Part shown: one piece after another, positions 35,301 through 44,060 of the stretch
Position numbering within the stretch: position 1 is the first letter of the stretch
Layout of the letters: each line of letters starts with the position of its first letter
Origin: Linum tenue
Taxonomy: Eukaryota > Streptophyta > Magnoliopsida > Malpighiales > Linaceae
Assembly (NCBI GenBank): GCA_946122785.1
Contig: CAMGYJ010000009.1
Location: forward strand, 27,005,633 to 27,069,632
DNA: 64,000 nucleotides
Direction of reading: 5' to 3'
Notes under the pieces: model-generated
What the model was told of the DNA's origin: nothing
Database searches by the model: none
Seen by the model: only the letters and a program-made list of their open reading frames with translations
Made by a program: the position numbers and the translations under genes

Positions 35301-36522
35301 TTAGCCAGTTTACCTCTTTGTACTGGAATTCAATTCCAGTAGTGGAGTTCTGTGTTCATAGCCTCAGCTTTCTATCCCGGTGAAGACTAGTCGTCTGCCG
35401 GGTAGTTAGACTGAGAGGGCTTGGTCAGCTTAAGAGATTCCAAGCTACTGTCGGAACTTCCGCAGTCTAATCAACAGTGAATCAACCCAGGGGAATTACA
35501 ATTGTACCTAACTAAGGGGCTAGGGGGACTCAATCCCGAGTGACTCTTTCCTGACTTTGAAAACCGAATTATTACTTGCTTTCTTACTGCTTTAGCTTTA
35601 AACAACAATCACTCGAATTAGTTTGCTAGATAACAGAGAATCACGGAGTAAGCAGTAGATCTAGACCCCGGGTTGATAATATAACTTGCCTGTTACTGCA
35701 TTCCCGGACTGCGATTACACTTGGTCGCAGTTTGGTGTTGTGTTTTGGCGTGCCAGTTTCAGTTCATTGTTTTTGTTGTGTTTAGATCTTTACTTCATGT
35801 TGTATGCATTTGCAGGTCTTCCTGTGCTTTGGAAATTCTATAGCCTCTACCCGGTTTCTGTTGCAAGATGAATTCAACATTCAGACAACACAGTGCGACA
35901 ACTGCATTATTGTACTGTCTCTCTTTTGCTCTCCCTTCCCCCCTCATTCATTAGCACTTTCAGTTGGTAAATCATGGTATTCATGTGGGTTCTCCCCTTC
36001 TATCTGGGCTTCATGTTCTGCCTCCAACAAATTGCGTGCATATTCTCCATAGTTGCAATGATCGTTGGAAGTGAAGAGATATCAGAGGCTTCCCAATTGC
36101 TATCTTGTTTATCTGATATGGTCTATTGCACGTAAGCATCTGCAATTGTTTTTTTCACTCATTCCTATTTCCATTCCGACGTGAATCTTCTCATCAACTT
36201 ATCTATCATTCGTCGTCCTCTTTTTTTCTTTACTGCATTTAGGGTCTGTGCTTGTATGAAGACGCAACACAAGATCGAAATGGACAAACGAGATGGCAAG
36301 TTTGGTCCACAACCAATGTTAGTGCCGCCGATGCAACAGATGTCACGCTTGGACCAACAAGTCCCTCCCTCTGTTGGGTATCCACCTCAACCAGGGTACG
36401 GCTACCCACCTTCTCAGGCTCAGGGATACCCTCCAGCAGGGTACCCTCCATCAAACTACCCCCATCTGGCTACCCACCAAAGTGATACATTTGATCCCCT
36501 CCTCCACGGTCGCCATTGTTGA
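20384..36522 (+). CDS. PLAC8-family Cys-rich membrane protein; intron 3 holds 13.9 kb of nested retroelements
   Basis: Proposed exons: 20384-20483, 20605-20626, 21448-21586, 35816-35911, about 36007-36131, 36243-36522. The product starts MASQAHLDKMQLRQNYRNLW and resembles an Arabidopsis PLAC8-type family (At4g23470-like; recalled, not searched). Exon 3 encodes CGPCVSYLLRKRALYNDMSR and a Cys-dense YVCCAGYMPCSGRCG. Exons 4-5 give CFGNSIASTRFLLQDEFNIQ and a hydrophobic segment (IACIFSIVAMIVG). Exon 6 has CACMKTQHKIEMDKRDG and a Pro/Gly/Tyr-rich tail. Members are membrane proteins linked to ion handling or organ size; the role here is unknown. Most splice sites are GT-AG, but exon 5 has TG, not AG, before GGC at 36007. 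A one-base loss near 36465 shifts the tail: the usual GYPPK end lies in another frame at 36485, and the present frame stops at 36522. Without element B intron 3 would be 293 bp. Confidence 0.82.
21825..23927 (+). repeat. 5' LTR of element B, interrupted by hAT element 2
   Basis: Starts TGATAGACCG and ends GTGTCA. Without the hAT insertion and its duplicated 8 bases it is 1,349 bp, against 1,347 bp for the right LTR. It carries CACGGCCGTG palindromes near 22050, 22120 and 22210. Confidence 0.93.
23104..23849. mobile_element. Non-autonomous hAT element 2, TSD AATATAAC
   Basis: A 746-bp insertion in the element B LTR. TSD AATATAAC lies at 23096-23103 and 23850-23857. Terminal inverted repeats are TAGGGATGGCAA and TTGTCATCCCTA. 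Subterminal regions carry many GGGTATGGGGCGGG-type motifs in both orientations (23125-23290 and 23690-23835); the core is AT-rich and has no transposase. The empty site is seen in the partner LTR at 35681-35691. Confidence 0.92.
23934..23951 (+). other. Primer-binding site of element B (tRNA-Asp)
   Basis: TGGCGCCGTTGCCGGGGA is complementary to the 3' end of plant tRNA-Asp. It lies six bases after the LTR, as in element A. Confidence 0.88.
24073..26850 (+). pseudogene. Gag-protease polyprotein of element B, three nonsense codons
   Basis: A frame of 926 codons, collinear with the element A polyprotein from MTRSQSGDLLPLDQELERTC to the common end LLKAPDPTLP. It contains the Retrotrans_gag domain, the CCHC knuckle (CHWCESTHHTVEYC), a Gln-rich linker, the protease motif (DLGASINVIPYKLF), ILGRPFLATAKALIDV and the integrase-tail-like end (RRVHGHHLKLYL). 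Stops are TAA at 24499-24501 (TAC in A), TAG at 25453-25455 and TAG at 25522-25524 (both CAG in A). None coincides with the stops in A, so both copies were open when they inserted. The reverse transcriptase to integrase-core segment is missing at the same place. Confidence 0.9.
27135..28475 (-). repeat. 3' LTR of element C
   Basis: Near-identical to 31214-32554. It has one CACGGCCGTG palindrome, near 28074, and a GGCCGTGCAC half-site just after it. Short frames such as 27794-27985 recur unchanged in the other LTR and are LTR sequence, not genes. Confidence 0.93.
28476..28490 (-). other. Polypurine tract of element C
   Basis: On the minus strand TAAGTGTGGGGGGATT ends at the LTR. It is nearly the same as in A and B. 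Confidence 0.78.
28491..29857 (-). other. Gene-free 3' region of element C
   Basis: About 1.4 kb without a recognisable gene. The minus strand holds GCGCTTGTTGGGAGGCAACC (near 29807-29826) shortly after the ORF stop, the same block that follows the gag-protease gene in A and B. The left part is homologous to the truncated tail at 12412-12900. Confidence 0.7.
29858..31072 (-). CDS. Intact 404-residue acidic protein of element C, function unknown
   Basis: One uninterrupted frame starts MDPHGFSNHGGYPPPFEWYY. The first 70 residues are rich in Tyr, Pro, Gly and Gln (WYYPETPWSNQGGEDYGFGF). Residues about 100-170 are a probable helical segment (LRLLLEQFVRDSERRNRKMD). The rest is strongly acidic, with several Glu runs. 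There is no zinc knuckle, protease motif or polymerase signature. It occupies the place of gag between primer site and 3' region. It may be a highly diverged gag-like structural protein or an unrelated protein kept by the family. I do not recognise it. An intact frame and near-identical LTRs agree with recent activity. Confidence 0.72.
   Translation of the reverse strand: MDPHGFSNHGGYPPPFEWYYPETPWSNQGGEDYGFGFQYQPPYYGVQSDPWAYQEQFHYQEDFLPQPEGPSELELPMAAFTGHSAEPCYTPQPDPNYELRLLLEQFVRDSERRNRKMDLQIQALSSSDPSFLHDMEEAVQRSAKQTEWVEQVCSQLAQDHPSATILEEDEEEEGYKDIVEHTEVVTESSRDDHDQECPVVAGHPFPHPTLSFEEVGMSEEMQEDLMKEIAWQLALQSVLEEEEQERVQKEVVEDDESEAGGILDHFPGVIPHEEEREVEEAIGVQAEDGVEVEEACTGHELLVISPPNFEELLSKDPFAVSLCQTKATSTSVPLGGRDGGQSMLSYLVWGNETREEKKRSRGWRLHLHQVHEPSSPATPHARDMRLHLIDENLNFKEVLAWTET
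31190..31207 (-). other. Primer-binding site of element C (tRNA-Asp)
   Basis: The plus strand reads TCCCCGGCAACGGCGCCA, identical to the tRNA-Asp 3' end and to the site in element A. It lies six bases inside the 5' LTR. Confidence 0.88.
31214..32554 (-). repeat. 5' LTR of element C
   Basis: 1,341 bp, same length as the partner. Visible differences include GACTCCTTAA against GACTCGCTAA at the edge and single changes near 31523, 31632, 32254 and 32491. Confidence 0.93.
32560..34393 (+). other. Gene-free 3' region of element B
   Basis: The continuation of element B after element C. It is homologous to 3685-5323 of element A in inverse orientation and carries no gene. It ends at the polypurine tract. 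Confidence 0.75.
34394..34408 (+). other. Polypurine tract of element B
   Basis: AAGTGTGGGGGAGTT directly before the LTR start TGATAGACCG, identical to element A. Confidence 0.8.
34409..35755 (+). repeat. 3' LTR of element B
   Basis: 1,347 bp. It ends GTGCCA where the left LTR ends GTGTCA. CpG positions of the palindromes show C-to-T type changes (for example CACGGCTGTG near 34629 and ATGGCCGTG near 34796), as expected from decay of methylated DNA. Confidence 0.93.
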
Positions 36523-37029
36523 TATCTGAATCGTAGAACACGGCTATGTGGCTTGGTTATATATACGTACATATGTGCATCGAGTTGTGTCGAAACGGGA
36601 CTTTCTTTTACCTATCTCTTGGAAGGAACTTACCTAAGCTTGGAACTTTGGCTGTTCATGTGATGGCTGGAAGAGTTTGATTGATGGCATTGATTCTTGA
36701 CATGTGGGTTTTTTTTAACATTTTTATGTGCAGTAGTGCCATGTACCGATGGAGTAAAATAGGCTAAATTGCAAGTTTGGTCGCCAGAATTACTTGAAAA
36801 TTTCACGTTTGCCACTAAAATTAGTTTATTCCATCCTTAGTCACTTAAATTAGGTTAACAGTTCATGTTTGGTCACTGACCGTTAATCTCCGTTAACTTT
36901 TGCTGATGTGGCGGTCAACTCTTATATTTGACCGTTAAATGAGTGAAGTGGCAATTAAAAAATAATAAAATTAATTATTTTTATTTTTCACCTAATTATC
37001 ATAAAATTTAAAAAAGAAAATCACAGCTC
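36523..37029. repeat. 3' flank of the PLAC8-type gene and a repeat-like AT-rich block
   Basis: 36523-36757 is the likely 3' untranslated region. From about 36765 to 36955 the sequence (GCAAGTTTGGTCGCCA..., GTTCATGTTTGGTCACTGACCGTTAA) has the wording of a repeat I have seen widely in plant intergenic DNA, but I cannot fix its ends or class. Confidence 0.35.
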
Positions 37030-37031
37030 GT

Positions 37032-37425
37032 TTAATTATTATTTTCCACAGCTAGTCGCCATTCCTCTCTCTCCTCTTCTTCAAGCACCCTGAACAGCTT
37101 CAGACCGCCACCGCCGATGTCGTAATCGTCGCATTCCTCAGATTTCCTGTTTTCATCGTCATCATCTTGGCGCCCGCCGTCTGCCGCCAACGCAACTTCA
37201 TCGCTGCTGGACCAGGAGCAAGCTTCCCCTTGCCGCATGATGCGGTGGATCTACTCCAGCCCGACCGTGACGTAACCCGTCAGGAAGGCAATCAACTCGA
37301 CGCACTGCTTCTTCGCCTGCTCACCAGCTCCGAGCTCAGCAGCTCGTTGTCCTTCTTCAGCTTCTCGTTCTCACCAGACAACTCCGCGAATTGCATCGTC
37401 GTCGTCTTCAGCTTATCGTTGACCT
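37032..37425 (-). pseudogene. Broken fragment of a class B heat stress transcription factor (HSFB type)
   Basis: On the minus strand one frame reads GENEKLKKDNELLSSELV; after a one-base shift it continues AKKQCVELIAFLTGYVTVGL, then a TAG (expected Gln codon), then IHRIMRQG and an acidic tail with GGGGLKLFRVLEEEE. This matches the order of the class B HSF C-terminal half: heptad-repeat oligomerisation region, then the K/R-L-F-G-V-type repressor motif, here LKLFRV. The N-terminal DNA-binding domain is not present in the flanking sequence. The lesions and missing domain make it a pseudogene or transposon-captured fragment. HSFB3 is the closest by memory; a search is needed. Confidence 0.62.
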
Positions 37426-37430
37426 AGCCA

Positions 37431-38444
37431 CTAGGGTTCTGCACTTATGCTTGCAGTATTTATCTGTCTTTGGACTGCAATCTGTCAGCCCAAAAGTTAT
37501 TGTAATTGGGCTTTACAACCCTGGGCGGGCTTCAGTTGTTGGCTTGTTGCAGACCAGCAAAGCTAATTGCTTACTGTGCCCACCGGTGGGAAGAGTCCTT
37601 TAGGGCCCAATGTATTCAAAGATCAAAGAGAGAATGAGAGCTTATGTAGTAAGTAGTAACCCAACTGATTTTATAATAAATGAAAAGAAATAAACAATGG
37701 AAGAAAATAATAAATTATTGTATTTATTATCCTCTATGACTTCCATATTCAATTATATCAAATGCAAGCTTGCATCTTTACAGGTGTCTACTACATTGGT
37801 GCAATTCTCTTTGTCATTGCATATTGAGTGCCATATAGGATTTGTAACTGACCAAATACTATTAATGCAGATCTTTGAAGATATGTCATATAGGATTTGT
37901 AATTGACCAAATACAATAAATGCAAATCTCTGAAATTTTGTAGAAAAAATTTATGCATGATCGGTTAGGTTCAAATTGGATAACATAATAACCATTAATA
38001 CCCAATACTCTTAATATTCGAGTTTGAGTTTTATCCATATCAATGAATAATTTGTTTAGTTTAGATTTTACCCTATCTTATCCCACTGAATTCAGGCATT
38101 GGTGGATTTTTTTTGCAACCCCTGAATGAACAAAACTGTTTGTGGCTAACTGGGTGTAGGAGAGAGATACGTGAGGTTTGGGGCGTGAGTAAATGAACGA
38201 TCTTATTAACTGTTTCACAACGGTGAATTATTACAAAGTGATAAAGCGAGTTCTAGAGAGTGAATGTCTAAAAAAGACCGATCCCCTTACCCATCGGAGT
38301 AAATCTCTATTTATAGATTTTATTTCAGTGGATGGGCTTTAAATGCAATGTAACGTCTAGGTAAGTGGGAGAGGGATGAGCTCTGACCATGCCTGTCTCG
38401 AGACGTGACCCCTTGTCAGCAATACGACATCGTCCCACTTTCTT
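37431..38444. other. Intergenic, no gene seen
   Basis: AT-rich DNA with short frames only. A direct repeat of about 40 bp (ATATAGGATTTGTAA...GACCAAATAC) occurs at 37835-37860 and 37889-37914. I see no other feature. Confidence 0.5.
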
Positions 38445-38860
38445 TGATAGAACCAAGATTCAGTTCTATCTAGGGATTAGGGGTATTAGGGATCAATGGG
38501 GTTTGATCTCCTTGGTTTATTAAGAAAGGGAACGAGGAAGAGGATTTTATAAAGAAAGAGATAAGGAAAGGTGGTTGTGGCAACAACCTTGAGAGAGGGG
38601 GAAGAGTTCAGCAATGAGAGGGAGGAAGGAAGGGAGATTAGGGTTGATTGTTATTTGTAATTGCTTAATGAGAATCCCCCCACTAATTACAGAATATATA
38701 ACCCGGAAAATAATCCTCTTATACCCCGCTAATACGACCTAATAAAATATTCACTAATTATTCCAAAAATTATCCAAATAATCCCTCAACGACCCCGAAA
38801 CATGAATAAATGATAAATAATCCCAAATAACAAAACAAGCAAAGAATAATATTTTTATCA
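38445..38860 (-). repeat. 3' LTR of element D
   Basis: Begins TGATAGAACCAAGATTCAGT and ends ATTTTTATCA. It includes an AATCCTCTTATACCCCGCTA block also present in the partner at 42862-42881 with small changes. Confidence 0.9.
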
Positions 38861-38989
38861 TCCCTCCCCACTTCGAAACAACCTTTACCTCAAGGTTACC
38901 CCGATTCATCCTTCTGCTCCTCACGCTCCATTGAAGCCCATTCCTCGGCCTCGTCATCTAGCGTCCCACGAGCATCGTCAGTTCCGGTT

Positions 38990-41900
38990 TAGCACACTTA
39001 TGACCAAAGGTGAACCTCTCCTCACAACTGAAGCACTTCCCTTCCTACATCCTCTAGTCAATGTCTGCAGGAGATAACTTGATGAACCCTTTCAAAATCG
39101 CTCGAGGTCCTGGCTGAGTCACTATTGATGCCGTCGCGAGCTCCATTATGCCCCCTACCCCTGAGACACCCGCAGCCCTACCACTAGCTCCTCCACTGGT
39201 CTTCTGGAAGCGCCCTCTGGTACTCCGCCAGCTAGCAATCTCCTCCTTACGCTATGCAATGCGAAAGACATTCCTCAAAGAGTCAGGCTTAATACCTTCA
39301 TTGCTGCTGCAATCTCTGATCGCAGGCCCTCCATAAACATGCCCACCAAGGTCTCTTCCGACACCCCCTTGCACATGTTTTTTAGATCGAGGAACTCTGC
39401 TCGATAGTCGGCCAATGTCCCAGTCTGTCTAAGCTTTGCCAGCTGTTCGAGAGCCCACCCCTTTGAGTTCCCGAACTGATAACGTAGCTCATTCTGTAAA
39501 CGAGGCCATGTAATCGGGATCTCTGCCTCCGCATACGATCGCTCCATCCCTTCCTACCACTATAGTGCATCTCCCTCCAAATAGAACGACGCCAACTGCC
39601 CCTTCCTCTCCTCCGGGACCGGGTGGTTTCTGAACCATCGATCAGCTGCATACAACCATAAGCCAGCGTCCTCACGACCATTGAATTTGGGAAACTCAAT
39701 GATCGGAGGTTTGGCCCTAAACACAAGCTCATTACCACATTCATAATTATAACCATAACCGCCATACCTTCCAATGTCATGACTGTCGATGCGTGGATTG
39801 GTGTAACGGGGTACCTCTGGTTTGGGCACCCAGGCTTCCTCTCTGGCCGCCATACCTTGACCATAGCCTCCCAAGTGAAACCAGCGGCCTTAACCTCCAG
39901 CACTCCCAACTTCTGTAGGGACGCTCAGCCAGTCGGGGAGTCACGAAAGGAGGGTACCACCCCGCGAGTCCCGCTACCACCACCGCCTCCTGCCGTGGTG
40001 GAACAGGTGCTCTGTCCGGGTCGGGTTCAGGTTGAACCGGATCGAGCCGGCTTGTTTTGGCTCCACTTTATCCTGACCCGACCCGACTATTCCGTCCATC
40101 GGGCCCTGGTTACTCTGCATTGTCTACCCGAACTCGTGCCCGTGATGAACTACTGCTGCCCACATTCCTACTTGATTAGCCAGGCTTAGCTTGTCGCTCT
40201 CCTAGTGACTATCTTGGCCCAACCAGCTCGATCCCTATTGGCCCACTCCTCGCATGTGCTCCGCACCCACCATATCCAGGCCAAACGACTCGTTGTGGAT
40301 CATATTGTCATACCCGACTATCTTGGCCTTTCCCCTCCTAGCCGCCAACTCCTGGGCCGACGGGTTGGGTAAAAATCTCGACCCATCATAGCCTGATCAC
40401 TTGAATCCGTGCATGTTATTGTCAGTGGTTTGCACGTATCAACAACTATCTCATCCTAAGTCTAGTTTAACATAGGACGACATTGTTGTAAAGTGGTAAT
40501 CAAGGTCGTATTCTACTCGGGTCCTGATACTCTAGCCTACTTCCCACCTTGTTGTTAATTAGGTAATCGTTTTTTGAGGTTTTGAGTGAAGGATATGAGG
40601 AAATACTAGTCTAGAGGTTGATCAAAACTAAAAGCAGGTACTTCGGGGAACTAATCCTCCCCCTAGCTTAAGGATACTATGCATGTATAGATGCTTAGGG
40701 TTATCGAATGTGGTGAGTGATCTCTTTTCCATGGGCCTTTGTCGTTATCCACACACCTCCAAATACGCCTCACCTAAACCCCATGTTTCAATCACCTCGA
40801 TCTAGGCTATCGTATCTGGGGATTAAGCTTATGGCTCATTTCAATGGACACTATCCACCGTTCACATCGAGGTTTCATCCCATATTTCATCTAGGAATGC
40901 TACTTATAGCAGGGGTTCGGTCGCCTCGACCACTATAGGCCCCGATTCACTCATCTAACCTAAACTCACCAGATGGCGCATACCCGTCTAACTCTAGAAC
41001 TCCGTACCTAGCGCGGTAGCATAAAGCAGGCTAATAGGGAAGATTGGGGCCAGTTGCCCAAGATTCATCATTTAAGAAAGAGTGACATTAAGAATCTAGT
41101 AGACAAACACATTCATTCATTCAAATCCTAAAATATCCATACATACATAATAAACCCTAAAACTAGGATTTGGGGATTAGAACCCCTATTAACTTACAGG
41201 ACTACTCCATAAAGGAGGGAAGAAGAAACATGATAGAAATAGAAGAAGATTTGAAGTTGGCAAGATCCTCCTTGCTACTAGATCCTCCTTCTTCTGCTTC
41301 TATTCTCCTTCATTCAGCTTCTCTCTCTTCTCTCCCTCTAGAACCAGAAATTTCACCCAAAATAAGCTCTCTTAGAATGGGGAAAGGGGTCTTCTATTTA
41401 TAGGCATTCTGGACTAGAGGAAGTTCGCTGCCTGAGGCTGGGAGATTGCGGGCGGGATCTTCTGAGGATAGGCAGCGATCTCAAGATGATGTCGTAATGG
41501 CCTTCTAAAGGGGGAAGATAACGAGCTGATTTTGCGGTCGCGATCCTCGAGTCGTGGCCGTGATCTTCCTTGCTGGAAAAGGGAATGTTGGCCTTGATGC
41601 AACTGGGAAAACTTTCTGCTTCTCTAAGGCTCCTTCCACGCGAAGTTTGCGCCCTGGGCCTTCAAGATTGCGTTCGCGATCTTTGGCTTATGGGCCGCGA
41701 TCTTTAGCGAGTCTTCATGACTGGAAATCTCGGCCTTGATCTTTGGCTTGTAGGCCACGATCTTTGATCCTTGCCCCTTTTATACACTTGTGACCTTGTT
41801 TTGTATCTAATTTGCACATATTGACTAATACACCCTATAATCACATCAAAATCAAATAGGAACAAAATAGGGATGCATTTGACAATGTTTAAACGCTTAA

Positions 41901-42528
41901 GCACATGAATAGGCACAAACATACCCTTAGATGGAGGGTAAATAACACTGGTTTTGGTTTTATCATAGCCCGTCCCCTACCCTAGGCCCACACCAGGCCC
42001 GTCTTCTGTCACCAAGCTCAGATCGCCCTCCTTCTTGTCAAAACCGCTCGGCTGCGCCTCCACTGTCGCCTCTAATGCTGGCTCATTCTCGTCCGCCTTC
42101 GCACCCACCGCCGATCCTGTCTTTTTCGGCGGTGGTTCCTTCCTCATCTGCAGCAACTCCATCATCATCCTCTGGAACACCTGGAAATCATTGCGGAGTC
42201 CCTTGATCTCTGCCCGCGAATCCTCCTCTGTCGCCCTCACCGAGGCGTCGATCTTCTGCAGGCTGCTATCCAAGATCAACTGCATATCCCAGACCCAACC
42301 AACCATTCCCTTGATCTCCATCAGATTCGTGGATTCGTCCACTACTCCATCCCGACGTTCCTCCATTGGTGGTTCGCCGCTCTGGAGCAGCGCCGCATGC
42401 ACATCGCGGTTCCTGTCGGACGAGGAACAGAATATTCCCTTCTCTCCTACGCTGATCTCCTTATTCCGAATAGCCCTCTCCGCCTCCTTTTCATCCGTTG
42501 ACTTCGACTTGGTGGTAACTGCCATCAT
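38990..42528 (-). pseudogene. Gag gene of element D, split by a solo LTR and broken
   Basis: The N-terminal part (42528-41977) is a 183-residue frame starting MMAVTTKSKSTDEKEAERAI, with a helical segment. A solo LTR interrupts it at 40394-41965. Beyond that, 39874-39275 carries the Retrotrans_gag domain: KPPIIEFPKFNGREDAGLW, RKGQLASFYLEGDAL, WPRLQNELRYQFGNSKGWAL and DYRAEFLDLKN. Two TAG codons lie near 39556-39564. Close to the 3' LTR, about 39040-38993, is a zinc knuckle CFSCEERFTFGHKC. No protease or polymerase follows before the LTR. Several frames are shifted between these blocks, so no complete protein can be made. Confidence 0.8.
40394..41965 (-). repeat. Solo LTR nested in element D, TSD TAGCC
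   Basis: A 1,572-bp insertion starts TGATCACTTG and ends GGTTTTATCA, with TAGCC at 40389-40393 and 41966-41970. No internal sequence or second LTR is attached, so it is a solo LTR left by recombination. Its layout (CCCCCTAGCTTAAGG, ACTACTCCATAAAGG, then a GC-rich block with repeated GCGATCTT/GCCGCGATC at 41450-41765) parallels the minus-strand LTRs of A to C; the orientation is inferred from this. Confidence 0.88.
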
Positions 42529-42577
42529 TATGCTCCTAGCCCCAGTTGTGAGTTATGATAAACTCGTAATTAGAACC

Positions 42578-42593
42578 GGACTCTGATACCAAA
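42578..42593 (-). other. Primer-binding site of element D (tRNA-Met)
   Basis: On the minus strand TTTGGTATCAGAGTCC begins directly after the LTR end. TGGTATCAGAG is the standard plant initiator tRNA-Met primer site. Confidence 0.85.
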
Positions 42594-42981
42594 TGATAGA
42601 ACCAAGATTCGGTTCTATCTAGGGATTAGGAGTATTAGGTATCAATGAGGGTTTGATCTCCATGGTTGATTAAGAAAGTGAATGAGGGAGAGGATTTTAG
42701 AAAGAAAGAGAGAAGGATAGGTGGCTGCGGCATCAACCTTGAGAGAGGGGGAAGAGTTCGACAATGAGAGGGAGGAAGGAAGGGACATTAGGGGTGATTG
42801 TTATCTATAATTTCTTGATGAGAATCCCCCACTAATTACATAATATATAACCTGACAAATAACCCTCTTATACCCCGCTAATACGAACTGCTAAAATACT
42901 CCCTAATTATTCCAAAAATTCCCCAAATAAATGATAAATAATTCCAAATAACAAAACAAGCAAATAATTATGTTTCTATCA
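42594..42981 (-). repeat. 5' LTR of element D
   Basis: Partner of 38445-38860. It lacks about 25-30 bases around 42925 that are present in the other copy and has scattered substitutions. Confidence 0.9.
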
Positions 42982-42986
42982 TTCTT

Positions 42987-43794
42987 CTTTCCACAGGCAA
43001 ATGTCTTCGGGCCCTTCATGCCTTAGACTGTTAAACCCTAAAGATGCAATCTCTTCTCACGGTTGTGTGAGCGCGCCAGTACTCATATCCCCAACAAAAA
43101 ATAATGCAAGCTTTTGGCTCCTTGAATAAAGGGTTTATTAATCATTTTGGGTTATGTACTTTGCTCGAGTTACCAAAGTACACCTTCAACTTTTCATATT
43201 TGATAAGCTTATACTTTATGTTTACCTAACATATCACGGAATGCGTTACCCTGGTTACTTTTTTTCCCAATAACCACCATGACTACCCCCTTTTTGGCCA
43301 TATAGATGATTTGGATCCAATTTGAGAGCCCAACTTGCTGAACGGTGTTTTCGAAAAGAACTCACATGATCACGTCACACCATTATTGGGGCCTGAAATC
43401 ATAGGTTTTTTTTTTCATTTTCTCACGCTTCCCCTTCTTTATCCTTTTTCCTTATCAGTGTCGCTCCCAAAAAGGGGAAGAACCATTTTCCATTTTGAAG
43501 AAACTTCTTCTTCGCCCCTTGCTCTCCCGACATCTTCTGTTGTCTTCCATCTCTCTTCGGCGCCACAGTCTCTCTCTCTGGCCGCCACAGTCATTCTATC
43601 CGGCCGTCGACTGGTTGTTTCTAGGTTAGTGGTTTGAAGAGGGTACTTGCGCCTCCGTCTTGTTTCCATTTCCTCTCACTCTGACGGAACACGACAACCG
43701 ACAACGTTGATTTTAGCTCCTCAAGTGTTCCCGTTTTGTTTCCCACCCAGTCGAAGTTGATTATAGCTTGCTTCTGCAGGTAATCTGGAAAGTT
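42987..43794. other. Intergenic, no gene assigned
   Basis: A frame at 43335-43637 (100 codons) is Ser/Leu/Pro-rich with no domain and no support from splice sites or neighbours. CT-rich stretches resemble a plant 5' leader region, but no gene follows. Nothing further is supported. Confidence 0.45.
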
Positions 43795-44060
43795 AGTGTT
43801 TGCATTGGTAGAGGATTTCCTTTGGCAGCTACATTGTATTTTGTTTTGGTACTGTTTTCATTATGCTTTGGTAGTGTTTGCATTATACTTCGGTAGTTAC
43901 CTGCATTTTCTTTAGTAGTGTGTGCATTATCTTTGGTAGTTACCTGCATTTGCGTTGGTTAGGAGCATTATGATTTGGTAGTTATCTGCATTTGGTTTGG
44001 TAGTGTTTGCATTATGCATTCGTAGTTACCTGCATTTGCTTTGGTAGTGTTTGTATTGGG
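43795..44060. repeat. Minisatellite of TTTGGTAGT...GCATT units
   Basis: About ten degenerate units of 20-23 bp alternate between TTTGGTAGTGTTTGCATTAT and TTTGGTAGTTACCTGCATTT, giving a higher-order unit near 43 bp. No coding role is apparent. A purine-rich strand (GAGAGAGGGAGGGGGGGAGG and similar) follows at about 44138-44330. Confidence 0.7.

Larger units (their letters stand above)
21825..35755 (+). mobile_element. Gypsy-type LTR element B (gag-protease only), TSD GTTTC, in a host intron
   Basis: Bounded by GTTTC at 21820-21824 and 35756-35760. LTRs lie at 21825-23927 (swollen by a hAT insertion) and 34409-35755. The tRNA-Asp primer site is at 23934-23951 and the polypurine tract at 34394-34408. 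It carries the same gag-protease gene as element A, then element C nested in its 3' region. Without its two guests it is about 7.75 kb, close to element A. It has no reverse transcriptase or integrase core. It lies in intron 3 of the PLAC8-type gene, in sense orientation. Confidence 0.94.
38445..42981 (-). mobile_element. Gag-only Ty3/gypsy element D, TSD TTCTT
   Basis: LTRs at 38445-38860 (416 bp) and 42594-42981 (388 bp) have TGATAGAAC...TATCA ends. The 5-bp duplication TTCTT is at 38440-38444 and 42982-42986. On the minus strand the 5' LTR is followed by TTTGGTATCAGAG, a tRNA-Met primer site. The inside holds only a gag gene, broken and split by a solo LTR. The two LTRs differ in length and sequence, so the copy is older than C. 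Gag wording (KPPIIEFPKFNGRED) fits the chromovirus branch of Ty3/gypsy. Confidence 0.9.

Noticed and set aside
42035..42586. A 183-codon plus-strand frame
   Set aside because: It is the antisense of the gag N-terminal frame of element D, which fits its position after the primer site and LTR.
43335..43637. A 100-codon frame as a possible gene
   Set aside because: Low-complexity Ser/Leu/Pro sequence overlapping an equally long antisense frame; no domain, neighbour or splice signal supports it.
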